Shown here: piece after piece, positions 53,396 to 61,968 of the stretch
How positions within the stretch are numbered: the stretch's first letter is position 1
Layout: every line of letters starts with the position of its first letter
NCBI GenBank assembly: GCA_041874725.1
Contig: CP097466.1
Location: forward strand, 5,642,001-5,706,000
Origin: Duganella sp. BuS-21
GTDB taxonomy: Bacteria; Pseudomonadota; Gammaproteobacteria; Burkholderiales; Burkholderiaceae_D
DNA length: 64,000 nt
Direction: 5' to 3'
The notes under the pieces: model-generated
Told to the model about the DNA's origin: nothing
Seen by the model: the letters and a program-made list of their open reading frames with translations, nothing else
The model's database searches: none
Position numbers and translations under genes: made by a program

Positions 53396-53569
53396 ATGAA
53401 CGCCATCAAAAACTTCATCGCCGACGAATCCGGTATCACCGCCATTGAATACGCACTGATGGCAGCCGCCATCGGCGGCATCATCACCGTCGCCTTCACC
53501 GGCCTGGGCAACGGCATCAAGACCAAGATCAACGCCATCATCACCAGCCTCGGCGGCACCACGGTTTAA
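53396..53569 (+). CDS. flp: Flp-type major pilin 2
   Basis: Identical in sequence to Flp 1 at the protein level (57 residues). It is followed by a terminator (53605) that is nearly identical to the one after Flp 3. The leader between Flp 1 and Flp 2 (58 bp) contains CACAAGGACACC as the ribosome-site region and no operator, so the two are probably co-transcribed. Confidence 0.93.
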   Translation: MNAIKNFIADESGITAIEYALMAAAIGGIITVAFTGLGNGIKTKINAIITSLGGTTV

Positions 53570-53604
53570 ACGCAGTAGCAGTAATCGTAGTACCCCTACT
53601 TGAG

Positions 53605-53632
53605 CGGATCGCATAGGCGGTCCGTTTTTTTT
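53605..53632 (+). terminator. Terminator after Flp 2
   Basis: CGGATCGC-ATAG-GCGGTCCG stem followed by eight T. The same sequence with ATCA as loop follows Flp 3. Confidence 0.9.
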
Positions 53633-53633
53633 G

Positions 53634-53835
53634 TTCATCACGGTTAGACGGGCATAGCCTGGGCATGATGGGCTTGACCTTGCTTGTGGCGTTAAAAGCA
53701 CGCGGCACCAACCCACCCCGCACACCGCTGCGGCCAGGGTCACCCCGCAGGGTCTGCTCCTTTCGCTTGGGGTACTTTGAACAACGACTGTTGAATCGAC
53801 AACGAGTATTCATCCTGAGTACCCCGTGCAGACCC
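53634..53835. repeat. Second dispersed repeat family, copy C (right end diverged)
   Basis: The left end TTCATCACGGTTAGACGGGC and the core AAAAGCACGCGGCACCAACCC are as in the copies at 28411 and 41178. The right inverted end is not seen. It separates the two Flp duplications. Confidence 0.65.
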
Positions 53836-53853
53836 GTTTTTTTGCTGCGGAAC

Positions 53854-53889
53854 GTGACAAATGTCACCGCACAAAGTGACATCTGTCGG
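53854..53889 (+). promoter_or_regulatory. Operator-like sites ahead of Flp 3
   Basis: GTGACA-AA-TGTCAC (53854-53867) and GTGACATCTGTCGG (53876-53889), 22 bp apart start to start, without the central spacer and half-site of the other two copies. CCTTCCGTAGACTTCATTTCATCAGCAGC follows, closely repeating 52865-52893. Confidence 0.6.
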
Positions 53890-54007
53890 ATGCAGCGCCG
53901 GCCGCCCTTCCGTAGACTTCATTTCATCAGCAGCACCTAAAACCCGAACCCCGTTTTAGTTGAATTGACGATGTAAGCAAATCCCCCACATACTCAAGGA
54001 AACTATC

Positions 54008-54181
54008 ATGAACGCTATCAAAAACTTCATCAACGACGAATCGGGCATCACCGCTATCGAATACGCACTGATGGCAGCCGCCATCGGCGGCATCATCACC
54101 GTCGCCTTCACCGGCTTGGGCAATGGCATCAAGACCAAGATCAACGCCATCATCACCAGCCTCGGCGGCACCACGGTTTAA
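54008..54181 (+). CDS. flp: Flp-type major pilin 3
   Basis: 57 residues, differing from Flp 1 and 2 only at residue 9 (Asn for Ala in FINDESG). Its leader (GTTTTAGTTGAATTGACGATG) repeats that of Flp 1, and its terminator repeats that of Flp 2. A whole transcription unit has therefore been duplicated. Confidence 0.93.
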   Translation: MNAIKNFINDESGITAIEYALMAAAIGGIITVAFTGLGNGIKTKINAIITSLGGTTV

Positions 54182-54232
54182 ACGCAGTAGTCGTAATCGT
54201 AGTAGTACCCCTACTTAGTACCCCTACTTGAG

Positions 54233-54261
54233 CGGATCGCATCAGCGGTCCGTTTTTTTTT
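54233..54261 (+). terminator. Terminator after Flp 3
   Basis: CGGATCGC-ATCA-GCGGTCCG with nine T; a duplicate of the terminator at 53605. A partial duplication (TAGTACCCCTACTTAGTACCCC) lies just upstream. Confidence 0.9.
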
Positions 54262-54271
54262 GCCGCCAGCC

Positions 54272-54340
54272 GTGACAAATGTCACGCCCGGCCGCCGCAA
54301 GATCATGACATTGCTCCTTGCCATAAATGACATCTGTCCG
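54272..54340 (+). promoter_or_regulatory. Operator-like sites ahead of Flp 4
   Basis: GTGACA-AA-TGTCAC (54272-54285), a half-site TGACA (54305) and ATGACATCTGTCCG (54327-54340). Offsets match those at 52781-52850. Confidence 0.6.
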
Positions 54341-54402
54341 ATGTGGCAAGCGCGGCCATTGCTTAATATTCAATTTCATTAATTTGATAAGCAAGGGAGC
54401 CC

Positions 54403-54576
54403 ATGAACGCCATCACCAACTTCATCAACGACGAATCCGGTATCACCGCAATCGAATATGCCCTGATGGCAGCCGCCCTCGGCGCCATCATCACGGTCGC
54501 TTTCACCGGCCTGGGCGACGGGATCAAAAGCAAGATCAACGAGATCATCGACAGCCTCGGCGGCACCAAGGTCTAA
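54403..54576 (+). CDS. flp: Flp-type major pilin 4 (diverged)
   Basis: 57 residues: MNAITNFINDESG leader, then ITAIEYALMAAALGAIITVAF and GLGDGIKSKINEIIDSLGGTKV. More diverged from Flp 1-3, which suggests an older duplication and possibly a different pilus role. Followed by cpaA after 55 bp, with no terminator apparent. Confidence 0.92.
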   Translation: MNAITNFINDESGITAIEYALMAAALGAIITVAFTGLGDGIKSKINEIIDSLGGTKV

Positions 54577-54631
54577 GCGTCACGAGCACAACTGCGTTAC
54601 CATCAGCCATCGCCATACTCTGCGCCACGCC

Positions 54632-55222
54632 ATGACCCAACTACCTTTGATTCTGCTGTGTTCCCTGCTGGCCTTGGCGGTCTGGAGCGACGTGCGCACG
54701 CGCCGCATTCCGAACGGCCTGGTGTTCGGCGGCGCGCTGCTGGGCCTGGTGCTGAATGCGCTCTACGCGCCGGGCGACGGCTTGTTCATCGCCCCGTTCG
54801 GCGGCCTCGGTCTGCTGTGGGCGCTGGCCGGCCTGGGCGCCGGCCTGGCGCTGCTGCTGCCGATGTACATCCTGCGCACGCTGGGCGCCGGCGACGTCAA
54901 GATGATGGCGATGGTGGGCGCCTTTGTCGGTCCGCAAGCGGTGATCGGCTGCACCGTCATGACCTTGCTGGCCGGCGGCGTGCTGGCGCTGGCGGTGGCG
55001 GCGGCCAGCGGCCGCCTGCGCCCCTTGCTGCGCAACACCTACCAGATGGGCCTGCATGCCTTCTTCCGCAGCCTGGGCGGCGAACGGATGCAGATCGAGG
55101 CGCCTGCCGAGGCCAGCGGCCGGCTGCCCTACGCCGTGGCGATCGCGGCCGGCACCCTGCCTTACCTGATCTACGGCGCCGCGACCGGGCGGTCGCTGTT
55201 TGACGTTTTTTTACAACACTAA
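54632..55222 (+). CDS. cpaA: Prepilin peptidase CpaA/TadV
   Basis: A 196-residue inner-membrane aspartic peptidase that cleaves Flp and TadE leaders. The two catalytic aspartates are in SDVRTRRIPN (Asp20) and the GxGD motif LGAGDVKMMAM. Peptidase_A24 without the methylase domain, as in other Tad loci. It begins the assembly gene series. Confidence 0.93.
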   Translation: MTQLPLILLCSLLALAVWSDVRTRRIPNGLVFGGALLGLVLNALYAPGDGLFIAPFGGLGLLWALAGLGAGLALLLPMYILRTLGAGDVKMMAMVGAFVGPQAVIGCTVMTLLAGGVLALAVAAASGRLRPLLRNTYQMGLHAFFRSLGGERMQIEAPAEASGRLPYAVAIAAGTLPYLIYGAATGRSLFDVFLQH

Positions 55223-55303
55223 GTTTGTATATGCCCGTGACCAGCTGTAACGATATAATTGTCCTGCCGACAAGATTCCTGACGGCTGACGATCAAGGAC
55301 GCT

Positions 55304-56722
55304 ATGCAAGCTGAGCCGGGCCCCACCACTGCCATCGCGGATTCCAGCGCACCGGCCGGTGCGCGCGCGCCGCGCAGCGTCGAGGAAACCGGCCTGTCGT
55401 TCTTGTTCCTCACCGAACTTGTGCTCAAAGTCCTGTTCCAACGCGGCCAGGTGCGGCTGCCGGAACTGGCCGCCCACATCAAATTGAGCGTCAGCGTGAT
55501 CACGCCGCTGGTGACCTTCCTGCGCAACGAAAAACTGTGCGAAGTCACCCGCAGCGGCCACAGCGGCACCGACGCCGACCTCACCTACCACCTGACCGAT
55601 GCCGGCGCGCTGCGCGCCACCGCCTGCCTGAACCGCAACGCCTACGCCGGACCGGCGCCGGTCACGCTGGTCGCCTACGTGGCGCAGGTGGCGGCGCAAA
55701 GCGTGCGCCACTTGCACGTCACGCGCGCTGACGTCGGCCACGCCTTCAGCGACGTGGTCGCCAGCCAGAGCGTGCTCGACCAGATGGGTGCGGCCATGAA
55801 CTCGGGCCGCGCCATGTTCATTTACGGCCAGGCCGGCAGCGGCAAGACCTTCCTGGCCGAACGCCTGTGCGGCCTGCTGCACGGCGCCATCGCCGTACCC
55901 TACGCCATCATGATCGACGCCGAGGTGGTGCCGTTCTACGACCCGGTGCAGCACCAGCCGGCCGCCGGCGCGGCAGAGGCCGCCGCCGACAGCAGCGAGG
56001 CGGCGCAGATCGAACTGGGCGACCGCAACCGCACGCTCGATGCGCGCTGGGTGCGCGGGCTGCAGCGGCCGACGGCGCTGACCGGCGGCGAGCTGACGCT
56101 GGAAATGCTGGACCTGCGCTTCGACGCCAATACCCGCCTGTACCAGGCGCCTCCTCATTTGAAAGCCAACAACGGCATCTTCATCATCGACGACCTCGGA
56201 CGGCAGCGTTGCTCGCCGCTGGAGTTGATGAACCGCTGGATCGTGCCGATGGACCGTGGCGTCGATTATCTTTCGTTGCACACAGGACTGGTTTTTCAAG
56301 TGCCTTTTGATGTGGTCGTGGTATTCTCGTCGAACTTTCTACCCGAACGATTATCCGACGGCGCCTTCCTGCGCCGCCTGGGTTACAAGATAGAAGTCCC
56401 GCCCCAAACCCAGGCGGAATATGAGCTGCTGTTCCGTCAGGCCTGCACGCAGTACGGCATGGCGTTCGACGCCGACGCCTTCGCGTATCTGCTGAACGAA
56501 CACCACGCCAAGGACCAGACGCCGTTGCTCGCCTGCTACCCGCGCGACCTGATACGCCAGGTGCGCGATCTGGCGCGCTACGAAAACACGCCGCCGAGAC
56601 TCGACCAGCGCTCGCTCGACTGGGCCTGGCAGAATTATTTCGCCGGCGCCGGGGCACGCCGCGTGGCGGCCGACCAGCAGAAAAAAGAGCGCGAACGACG
56701 CGACACCAACACAACGGGCTAA
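55304..56722 (+). CDS. Tad-locus AAA-type ATPase with N-terminal winged helix
   Basis: A 472-residue protein. Residues 28-105 look like a winged HTH (KVLFQRGQVRLPELAAHIKLSVSVITPLVTFLRNEKLCEV). The ATPase core has Walker A YGQAGSGKTFLAE and Walker B FIIDDLGRQR. A sensor-like region (VVVFSSNFLPERLSDGAFLRRLGYKI) follows. It sits between cpaA and cpaB with 15 bp to cpaB. The family is not one of the standard Tad components I can name; it may regulate or remodel the system. Confidence 0.75.
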   Translation: MQAEPGPTTAIADSSAPAGARAPRSVEETGLSFLFLTELVLKVLFQRGQVRLPELAAHIKLSVSVITPLVTFLRNEKLCEVTRSGHSGTDADLTYHLTDAGALRATACLNRNAYAGPAPVTLVAYVAQVAAQSVRHLHVTRADVGHAFSDVVASQSVLDQMGAAMNSGRAMFIYGQAGSGKTFLAERLCGLLHGAIAVPYAIMIDAEVVPFYDPVQHQPAAGAAEAAADSSEAAQIELGDRNRTLDARWVRGLQRPTALTGGELTLEMLDLRFDANTRLYQAPPHLKANNGIFIIDDLGRQRCSPLELMNRWIVPMDRGVDYLSLHTGLVFQVPFDVVVVFSSNFLPERLSDGAFLRRLGYKIEVPPQTQAEYELLFRQACTQYGMAFDADAFAYLLNEHHAKDQTPLLACYPRDLIRQVRDLARYENTPPRLDQRSLDWAWQNYFAGAGARRVAADQQKKERERRDTNTTG

Positions 56723-56737
56723 CCGGGAAAGTACAGC

Positions 56738-57598
56738 ATGAGAAATACGCGGGCCTTGACAATGATCGCCGTGGCACTGGTGATGGCGATGGCCGCCGTG
56801 GTACTGGCGGCGCAGTGGATCGTCGGCCAGTCGGCCAGCAACAGCAACAAGGTGGCGGTGGCGCTGCTCGACATCAGCATGGGCGCGCGCATCACGCCGG
56901 AACTGGTGCACATGGTCGACTGGCCGTCGAACTCGGTGCCGCCCGGCGCCCTGCTCGACCTCAAGTCGGCCGACGGCCGCATCACCCGCGCCAACATCCA
57001 GCGCGGCGAACCGATCATGGAAGGCAAGCTGGCGCCGGCCGGCACCACCGGCGGCCTGTCGGCCGTGGTGGCGGCCGGCAAGCGCGCGATGACGGTGCGC
57101 GTCAACGACGTGGTGGGCGTGGCCGGCTTCGCGCTGCCGGGCAACTTCGTCGACATCCTGGTCAACACGCAAAGCGACTTCCATGGCGATAGCGCGCCGC
57201 GCGAACAAGCCATCTCCAAGATCGTACTCGAACGCATTCTGGTGCTGGCCATCGCCCAGGAATCCAACCGCGACGATACCAAGCCGAAAGTGGTCAACGC
57301 CGTGACCCTGGAACTGACGCCGGAACAGGTCGAAAAGCTCGACCTGGCGCGCAGCGTCGGCACCCTGTCGCTGGTGCTGCGCAACCAGATCGACCCGGCC
57401 AGCGCCAACACCGAGGGCGCCACCAAGAGCTCGCTGCTGGACGACGGCAGGACGCCGCGCCAGGCGCCAGCGCCGGCGCCGGTGGCCGCCGCGCCGGTCG
57501 CGCCCACGCCGGCGCCACGGCCGCACCCGCCGCGCGAACCGCAGGGCGACAAAATCGAAGTGATCAAGGGCCTGGACCGCAGCTCGCAACAATTTTAA
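56738..57598 (+). CDS. cpaB: Pilus assembly protein CpaB/RcpC
   Basis: A 286-residue protein with one N-terminal membrane segment (ALTMIAVALVMAMAAVVLAAQWIVG). The SAF domain follows (VAVALLDISMGARITPELVHMVDWP, ITRANIQRGEPIMEGKLAP), then the RcpC region (VNDVVGVAGFALPGNFVDILV). A Pro/Ala-rich tail ends it. Periplasmic partner of the secretin encoded next. Confidence 0.92.
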   Translation: MRNTRALTMIAVALVMAMAAVVLAAQWIVGQSASNSNKVAVALLDISMGARITPELVHMVDWPSNSVPPGALLDLKSADGRITRANIQRGEPIMEGKLAPAGTTGGLSAVVAAGKRAMTVRVNDVVGVAGFALPGNFVDILVNTQSDFHGDSAPREQAISKIVLERILVLAIAQESNRDDTKPKVVNAVTLELTPEQVEKLDLARSVGTLSLVLRNQIDPASANTEGATKSSLLDDGRTPRQAPAPAPVAAAPVAPTPAPRPHPPREPQGDKIEVIKGLDRSSQQF

Positions 57599-57620
57599 AG
57601 ATAACCAGAGAGACCGATTG

Positions 57621-59111
57621 ATGACCGTACTCCATCCCGCCGCCCTCGGCGCCCTGCTGCTCACCACGCTGGCGCTGTCGCCGGCACAGGCCGCCGCCGT
57701 CAAGGCCCCTGTGGCTGCGCCGGGGCAGGCTTCCAGCGTCGAGCTGGCCGCCCAGATCACCCTGTCCGAAGGCAAGTCGACCCTGATGCACCTGCCGTTC
57801 CCGGCCGCCCGCCTGGCGGTCGGCAACGCCCGCGTGGCCGACGTCATCCTGATCAATCCGAGCGAGGTCTATATGCTGGGCAAGTCGACCGGCGCCACCA
57901 ACCTGATCGTCTGGAACAAGGCCAACCAGGCCACCGTCATCGACATCGTGGTCGGCCTCGACACGGTGGCGCTGCGCCAGCAATTCGACCAGCTGTTCCC
58001 GACCGAAAAAGATATCCGCATCACCGTCTCCGGCGGCGCCGTGATCCTGACCGGCACCGTGGCCGACTCGGTGCGCGCCGCGCAGATCGTCTCGGTGACC
58101 AGCGCCTACCTGCAACGCAACAGCAGCAACAATGCCGGCGCCGGCGGCGCGGCACCAGCTGCGGCGGCGGCGGCCCCGGCCACCGGCGCAGCACCGGCGG
58201 CGGCCGATCCGATGGCCGCGCTCGGCCAGGGCCAGGCCGCCGGCCGCGTAATCAATATGCTGTCGGTGGCGGCGCCGCAGCAGGTGATGCTGGAAGTGCG
58301 CATCGCCGAAATCTCCAAGACTCTGGTCGACCAGCTCGGCGCCAGCGTCGGCCTGGTCGGCTCCAGCGGCAGCTGGACTTACACGCTGCTGTCGAACCTA
58401 TTGAGTGGCAATCCCAACAAACTCGACGCCTTCAACAACCGCAACGGCAAGTTCGCCACCTTGGACGCGCAAAAGAACGACGGCCTGGTGAAGATTCTGG
58501 CCGAGCCGACCGTGATGGCGATCAGCGGCCAGGAGGCCAGCTTCCTGGCTGGCGGCAAGATCTTCATCCCGGTCTCGCAGGACACCACCAGCGGCGTGCC
58601 GCGCGTGACGCTGGAGGAAAAAGAATTCGGCGTGGCCGTCAAGTTCACTCCGACCGTGCTGGAAAACGGCCGCATCAACCTGCGCGTGGCGCCCGAGGTC
58701 TCCGAACTGAACCGGGAAGGCATCGGCATCACCGCCAGCGGCACCACCTCGACTGCCGTGCTGCCCTCGTTTACCACGCGCCGCGCCAGCACCACGGTGC
58801 AGCTGTACGACGGCCAGAGCTTCGCTATTGGCGGCCTGATCAAGAACAACGTCACCACCAGCATCAAGGCCTTCCCCGGCCTCGGCGAAATCCCTGTGCT
58901 GGGTGCGCTGTTCCGCAGCAGCGATTTCCAGAGCGACCGTACCGAGCTGGTGTTCATCGTCACGCCGCACCTGGCGCGGCCGCTGCCGCCCGACCACAAG
59001 TTGCCGACCGACGATTACACGCCGCCGAACCGCAGCGACTTCTTCTTGCGCGGCAAGATGGAAGGCCGTGCGCCAGCCGCACCGGCCGCAGCGGCCACGC
59101 CGGCACAATAG
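57621..59111 (+). CDS. cpaC: Tad secretin CpaC/RcpA
   Basis: A 496-residue outer-membrane secretin. Signal peptide to about residue 26. An N-terminal pilus/BON-like region (SEGKSTLMHLPFPAARLAVGNARVADVILINPSEVYMLGKSTGATNLIVW; VILTGTVAD) is followed by the secretin domain (VMLEVRIAEISK...VFIVTPHLARPLP). An Ala-rich linker separates them. The ATG at 57621 is used rather than the TTG three bases before it. Forms the pilus exit channel. Confidence 0.93.
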   Translation: MTVLHPAALGALLLTTLALSPAQAAAVKAPVAAPGQASSVELAAQITLSEGKSTLMHLPFPAARLAVGNARVADVILINPSEVYMLGKSTGATNLIVWNKANQATVIDIVVGLDTVALRQQFDQLFPTEKDIRITVSGGAVILTGTVADSVRAAQIVSVTSAYLQRNSSNNAGAGGAAPAAAAAAPATGAAPAAADPMAALGQGQAAGRVINMLSVAAPQQVMLEVRIAEISKTLVDQLGASVGLVGSSGSWTYTLLSNLLSGNPNKLDAFNNRNGKFATLDAQKNDGLVKILAEPTVMAISGQEASFLAGGKIFIPVSQDTTSGVPRVTLEEKEFGVAVKFTPTVLENGRINLRVAPEVSELNREGIGITASGTTSTAVLPSFTTRRASTTVQLYDGQSFAIGGLIKNNVTTSIKAFPGLGEIPVLGALFRSSDFQSDRTELVFIVTPHLARPLPPDHKLPTDDYTPPNRSDFFLRGKMEGRAPAAPAAAATPAQ

Positions 59112-59119
59112 GAGCGCCC

Positions 59120-59395
59120 ATGCACACGACTTTACTTTCCCGTGCTGTCCTGCTGGCGCTGGCGCTGGCTTGCCTGGGCGGCTGCGCGCAAAGCCCGCGC
59201 GTCGATCAGCAGTTCGGCAGCAGCGTGCGGCTGGCGCTGGCCCAGCAGACGCTGAATCCACAGGCGCGCAACAACCGCAGCCCGGTCAACGGCCTGGACG
59301 CCCAGGCCGCCAAGAGCGTGTACGACAACTACCAGCGCTCCTACGCCACCCCGGAACAGCAGCAAAACAACTTCACCATCGGCGTCGGCAAGTAG
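59120..59395 (+). CDS. Small Tad-locus outer-membrane lipoprotein
   Basis: A 91-residue lipoprotein with lipobox LGGC (Cys22), then a Gln/Asn-rich mature part (NPQARNNRSPVNGLDAQAAKSVYDNYQRSY). It lies eight bases after cpaC, the usual place for a secretin-associated lipoprotein in Tad loci. Probably aids secretin assembly or localisation; by position only. Confidence 0.8.
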   Translation: MHTTLLSRAVLLALALACLGGCAQSPRVDQQFGSSVRLALAQQTLNPQARNNRSPVNGLDAQAAKSVYDNYQRSYATPEQQQNNFTIGVGK

Positions 59396-59432
59396 TGCCG
59401 CCCCGCCCAATCACGAGTTTGCAGGGACCAAA

Positions 59433-60602
59433 TTGAAGATAGCCGTCATTTCACGCGATGAGCGACACCTGGCCGAACTGATGCGCATGCTGCGCGCACG
59501 CTCGCCGTCCGACGAGATCGACCACCTGGTGGGCGGCGTGGCGCGCGCCGCCACCCTGACCGACGAGCAGCTGCCCGATGTGCTGATCCTCGACCGCCCA
59601 TCGCGCGAGGATGGCGACCTCGACAACCTGGAACGCTTCTCGGCGCAGTACCCGCGCATCGCCTGCGTGGCGCTGTGCATCGAGCGCGATGCGGAGTTCC
59701 TGATGCAGGCCATGCGAGCCGGCGTGCGCGAAGTGCTGCCATCGCCGGCCACCAGCGCCACCCTGTATCCGGCCCTGGAGCGCATCGGCGACAAGCTCGA
59801 GCGGCGCGGCCAGATCAGCGGCAAGGTGCTGGCCTTTATTTCCTGCAAGGGCGGCAGCGGCGCCACCTTCCTGGCCACCAACCTCGGCTACGCGCTGGCC
59901 GCCAGCGGCAAGCAGAAGGTGGCGTTGATCGACATGAACCTGCAGTTCGGCGACGCCTCGCTGTTCGTCTCCGACCACAAGCCGCTGGCCACGCTCAGCG
60001 ACGTGGCCCAGCAGATCCACCGGCTCGATCCGTCCTTCCTCAGCTCCAGCATGTTGAGCGTGACGCCCAACTACGGCGTGCTGGCGGCGCCATCCGATCC
60101 GGCCCACGCCAACGACGTCAAGCCCGACCATATCGACGCCATCCTCAAGCTGGCGCGCCGCCACTACGATTTTATTCTGCTCGACGTCGGCCGCAGCCTG
60201 GACGCGGTCAGCATCCGCGCGCTCGACCATGCCGACCATATCTACCCGATCCTGCAGACCACGCTGCCGTATATCCGCGACGGCAAGCGCCTGCTCAACG
60301 TGTTCCGCTCGCTTGAATACGGCAAGGAAAAGATCCACTTGGTGGTCAACCGCCACGACAAGGGCGGCGAGATCCGCCTGAAGGACCTCGAAGGCGCCTT
60401 CGACGCCGAGGTCAACATCACCATCCCCAATCATTACGACGCCGCCGCCGCCTCGGTCAACCAGGGCGTGCCGGTGCTGCAGCTGTACCCGACCAGCCAG
60501 CTGAGCCTGGCGCTGGCGGGGCTGGCGCGCAGCCTCACCGGCGAAACGGCGCCCGAGGCGCAGGGCGGCGGCTGGCTGTCCAGGCTGCTGCCGCGCAAAT
60601 AA
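59433..60602 (+). CDS. cpaE: Pilus assembly ATPase CpaE/TadZ
   Basis: A 389-residue MinD/ParA-like protein that localises the Tad machine. Residues 1-115 form an atypical receiver-like domain. The deviant Walker A is CKGGSGATFLATNLG (residues about 136-150), followed by LIDMNLQFGDAS. It uses a TTG start (59433), with AGGGA about six bases upstream; no in-frame ATG lies nearby. The lack of the Lys in the receiver domain suggests no phosphotransfer. Confidence 0.93.
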   Translation: MKIAVISRDERHLAELMRMLRARSPSDEIDHLVGGVARAATLTDEQLPDVLILDRPSREDGDLDNLERFSAQYPRIACVALCIERDAEFLMQAMRAGVREVLPSPATSATLYPALERIGDKLERRGQISGKVLAFISCKGGSGATFLATNLGYALAASGKQKVALIDMNLQFGDASLFVSDHKPLATLSDVAQQIHRLDPSFLSSSMLSVTPNYGVLAAPSDPAHANDVKPDHIDAILKLARRHYDFILLDVGRSLDAVSIRALDHADHIYPILQTTLPYIRDGKRLLNVFRSLEYGKEKIHLVVNRHDKGGEIRLKDLEGAFDAEVNITIPNHYDAAAASVNQGVPVLQLYPTSQLSLALAGLARSLTGETAPEAQGGGWLSRLLPRK

Positions 60603-60612
60603 GGACTGAATC

Positions 60613-61962
60613 ATGAGCACTCCGATTTCATTGCGGGAACGACTGGAGAGCGGCGAAGCGCGCGGCTCCGGCCAGCGCGTCACCGGTATCGACAACCGCG
60701 CCTACCAGAAACTCAAGCAGCGCCTGCACGCGGCGCTGCTCGACCGCGTCGACCTGGAAAGCATGCAGCGCCTGACGCAAGACCAGATCCGCGTTGAACT
60801 GCGCAACCTGGTCGAAAAGCTGCTGGAGGAAGACTCGGTGGTCATCAACGACGCCGAACGCAAGACCCTGACGCGCGACATCCAGAACGAGATGCTGGGC
60901 TTCGGCCCGCTCGAACCGTTGCTGGAAGACCCCACCGTGTCCGATATCCTGGTCAACACCTACCGCCAGATCTACGTCGAGCGGCGCGGCAAGCTGGAGC
61001 TGACCGACGTCACCTTCAGCGACGACGCCCACCTGATGAAGATCATCGACAAGATCGTCTCGCGCGTCGGCCGCCGCATCGATGAATCGAGCCCGATGGT
61101 CGACGCCCGCCTGCCGGACGGCTCGCGCGTCAACGCCATCATCCCGCCGCTGGCCATCGACGGCCCGATCATGTCGATCCGGCGCTTTTCCGCCGACCCG
61201 CTGCGCCTGGCCGACCTGGTGGCCTACGGCTCGATGACGGCCGACATGGCCGAGGTGCTGCAAGGCCTGGGCAAGGCCAAGGTCAACATCCTGATCTCGG
61301 GCGGTACCGGCTCCGGCAAGACCACCATGCTGAACGTGATCTCCGGCTTCATCGGCCGCACCGAGCGCATCGTCACGGTGGAAGACGCGGCCGAGCTGCA
61401 ACTGCAACAGCCGCACGTGGTGCGGCTGGAAACCCGCCCCGCCAACATCGAGGGCAAGGGCGAAGTGTCGCAGCGCGCGCTGGTGCGCAATGCGCTGCGG
61501 ATGCGGCCCGACCGCATCATCCTGGGCGAGGTGCGCGGCGCCGAGGCGCTCGACATGCTGGGCGCCATGAACACCGGCCACGAAGGCTCGATGGCCACCA
61601 TCCACGCCAACACCCCGCGCGATGCGCTGACCCGCCTGGAAAACATGATCAGCATGGCGGCCGCCAACCTGCCGACCAAGGCCATGCGCCAGCAGATCAG
61701 TTCGGCGGTCGGCGTGGTGGTGCAGGTCTCGCGCCTGACCGACGGCAAGCGCAAGGTGATGTCGATCCAGGAAGTGACCGGCATGGAGGGCGAGATGATC
61801 ACCATGCAGGAAATCTTCACCTTCAAGCAGACCGGGCTGGCGGACGACGGCACCGTGCTGGGCCACCACACCTCGAGCGGCGTGCGGCCGCGCTTCATCG
61901 AGCGCCTGCGTAATTTCGGCATCACGGTATCGGCCACTGTGTTCGATCCGGTCACCCGCTAA
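60613..61962 (+). CDS. cpaF: Tad pilus secretion ATPase CpaF/TadA
   Basis: A 449-residue hexameric ATPase of the type II/IV secretion family that powers Flp pilus assembly. Walker [15 protein letters not shown], Asp box [10 protein letters not shown], the Walker B-region [13 protein letters not shown] and His box [18 protein letters not shown] are all present. A TadA-like N-terminal region precedes them. Lies eleven bases after cpaE. Confidence 0.97.
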   Translation: MSTPISLRERLESGEARGSGQRVTGIDNRAYQKLKQRLHAALLDRVDLESMQRLTQDQIRVELRNLVEKLLEEDSVVINDAERKTLTRDIQNEMLGFGPLEPLLEDPTVSDILVNTYRQIYVERRGKLELTDVTFSDDAHLMKIIDKIVSRVGRRIDESSPMVDARLPDGSRVNAIIPPLAIDGPIMSIRRFSADPLRLADLVAYGSMTADMAEVLQGLGKAKVNILISGGTGSGKTTMLNVISGFIGRTERIVTVEDAAELQLQQPHVVRLETRPANIEGKGEVSQRALVRNALRMRPDRIILGEVRGAEALDMLGAMNTGHEGSMATIHANTPRDALTRLENMISMAAANLPTKAMRQQISSAVGVVVQVSRLTDGKRKVMSIQEVTGMEGEMITMQEIFTFKQTGLADDGTVLGHHTSSGVRPRFIERLRNFGITVSATVFDPVTR

Positions 61963-61968
61963 GCCATC

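Noticed and set aside
53164..54576. Repeated blocks as a CRISPR-like or tandem-repeat array
   Set aside because: The repeats are complete pilin genes with ribosome sites and terminators, not short direct repeats with spacers.
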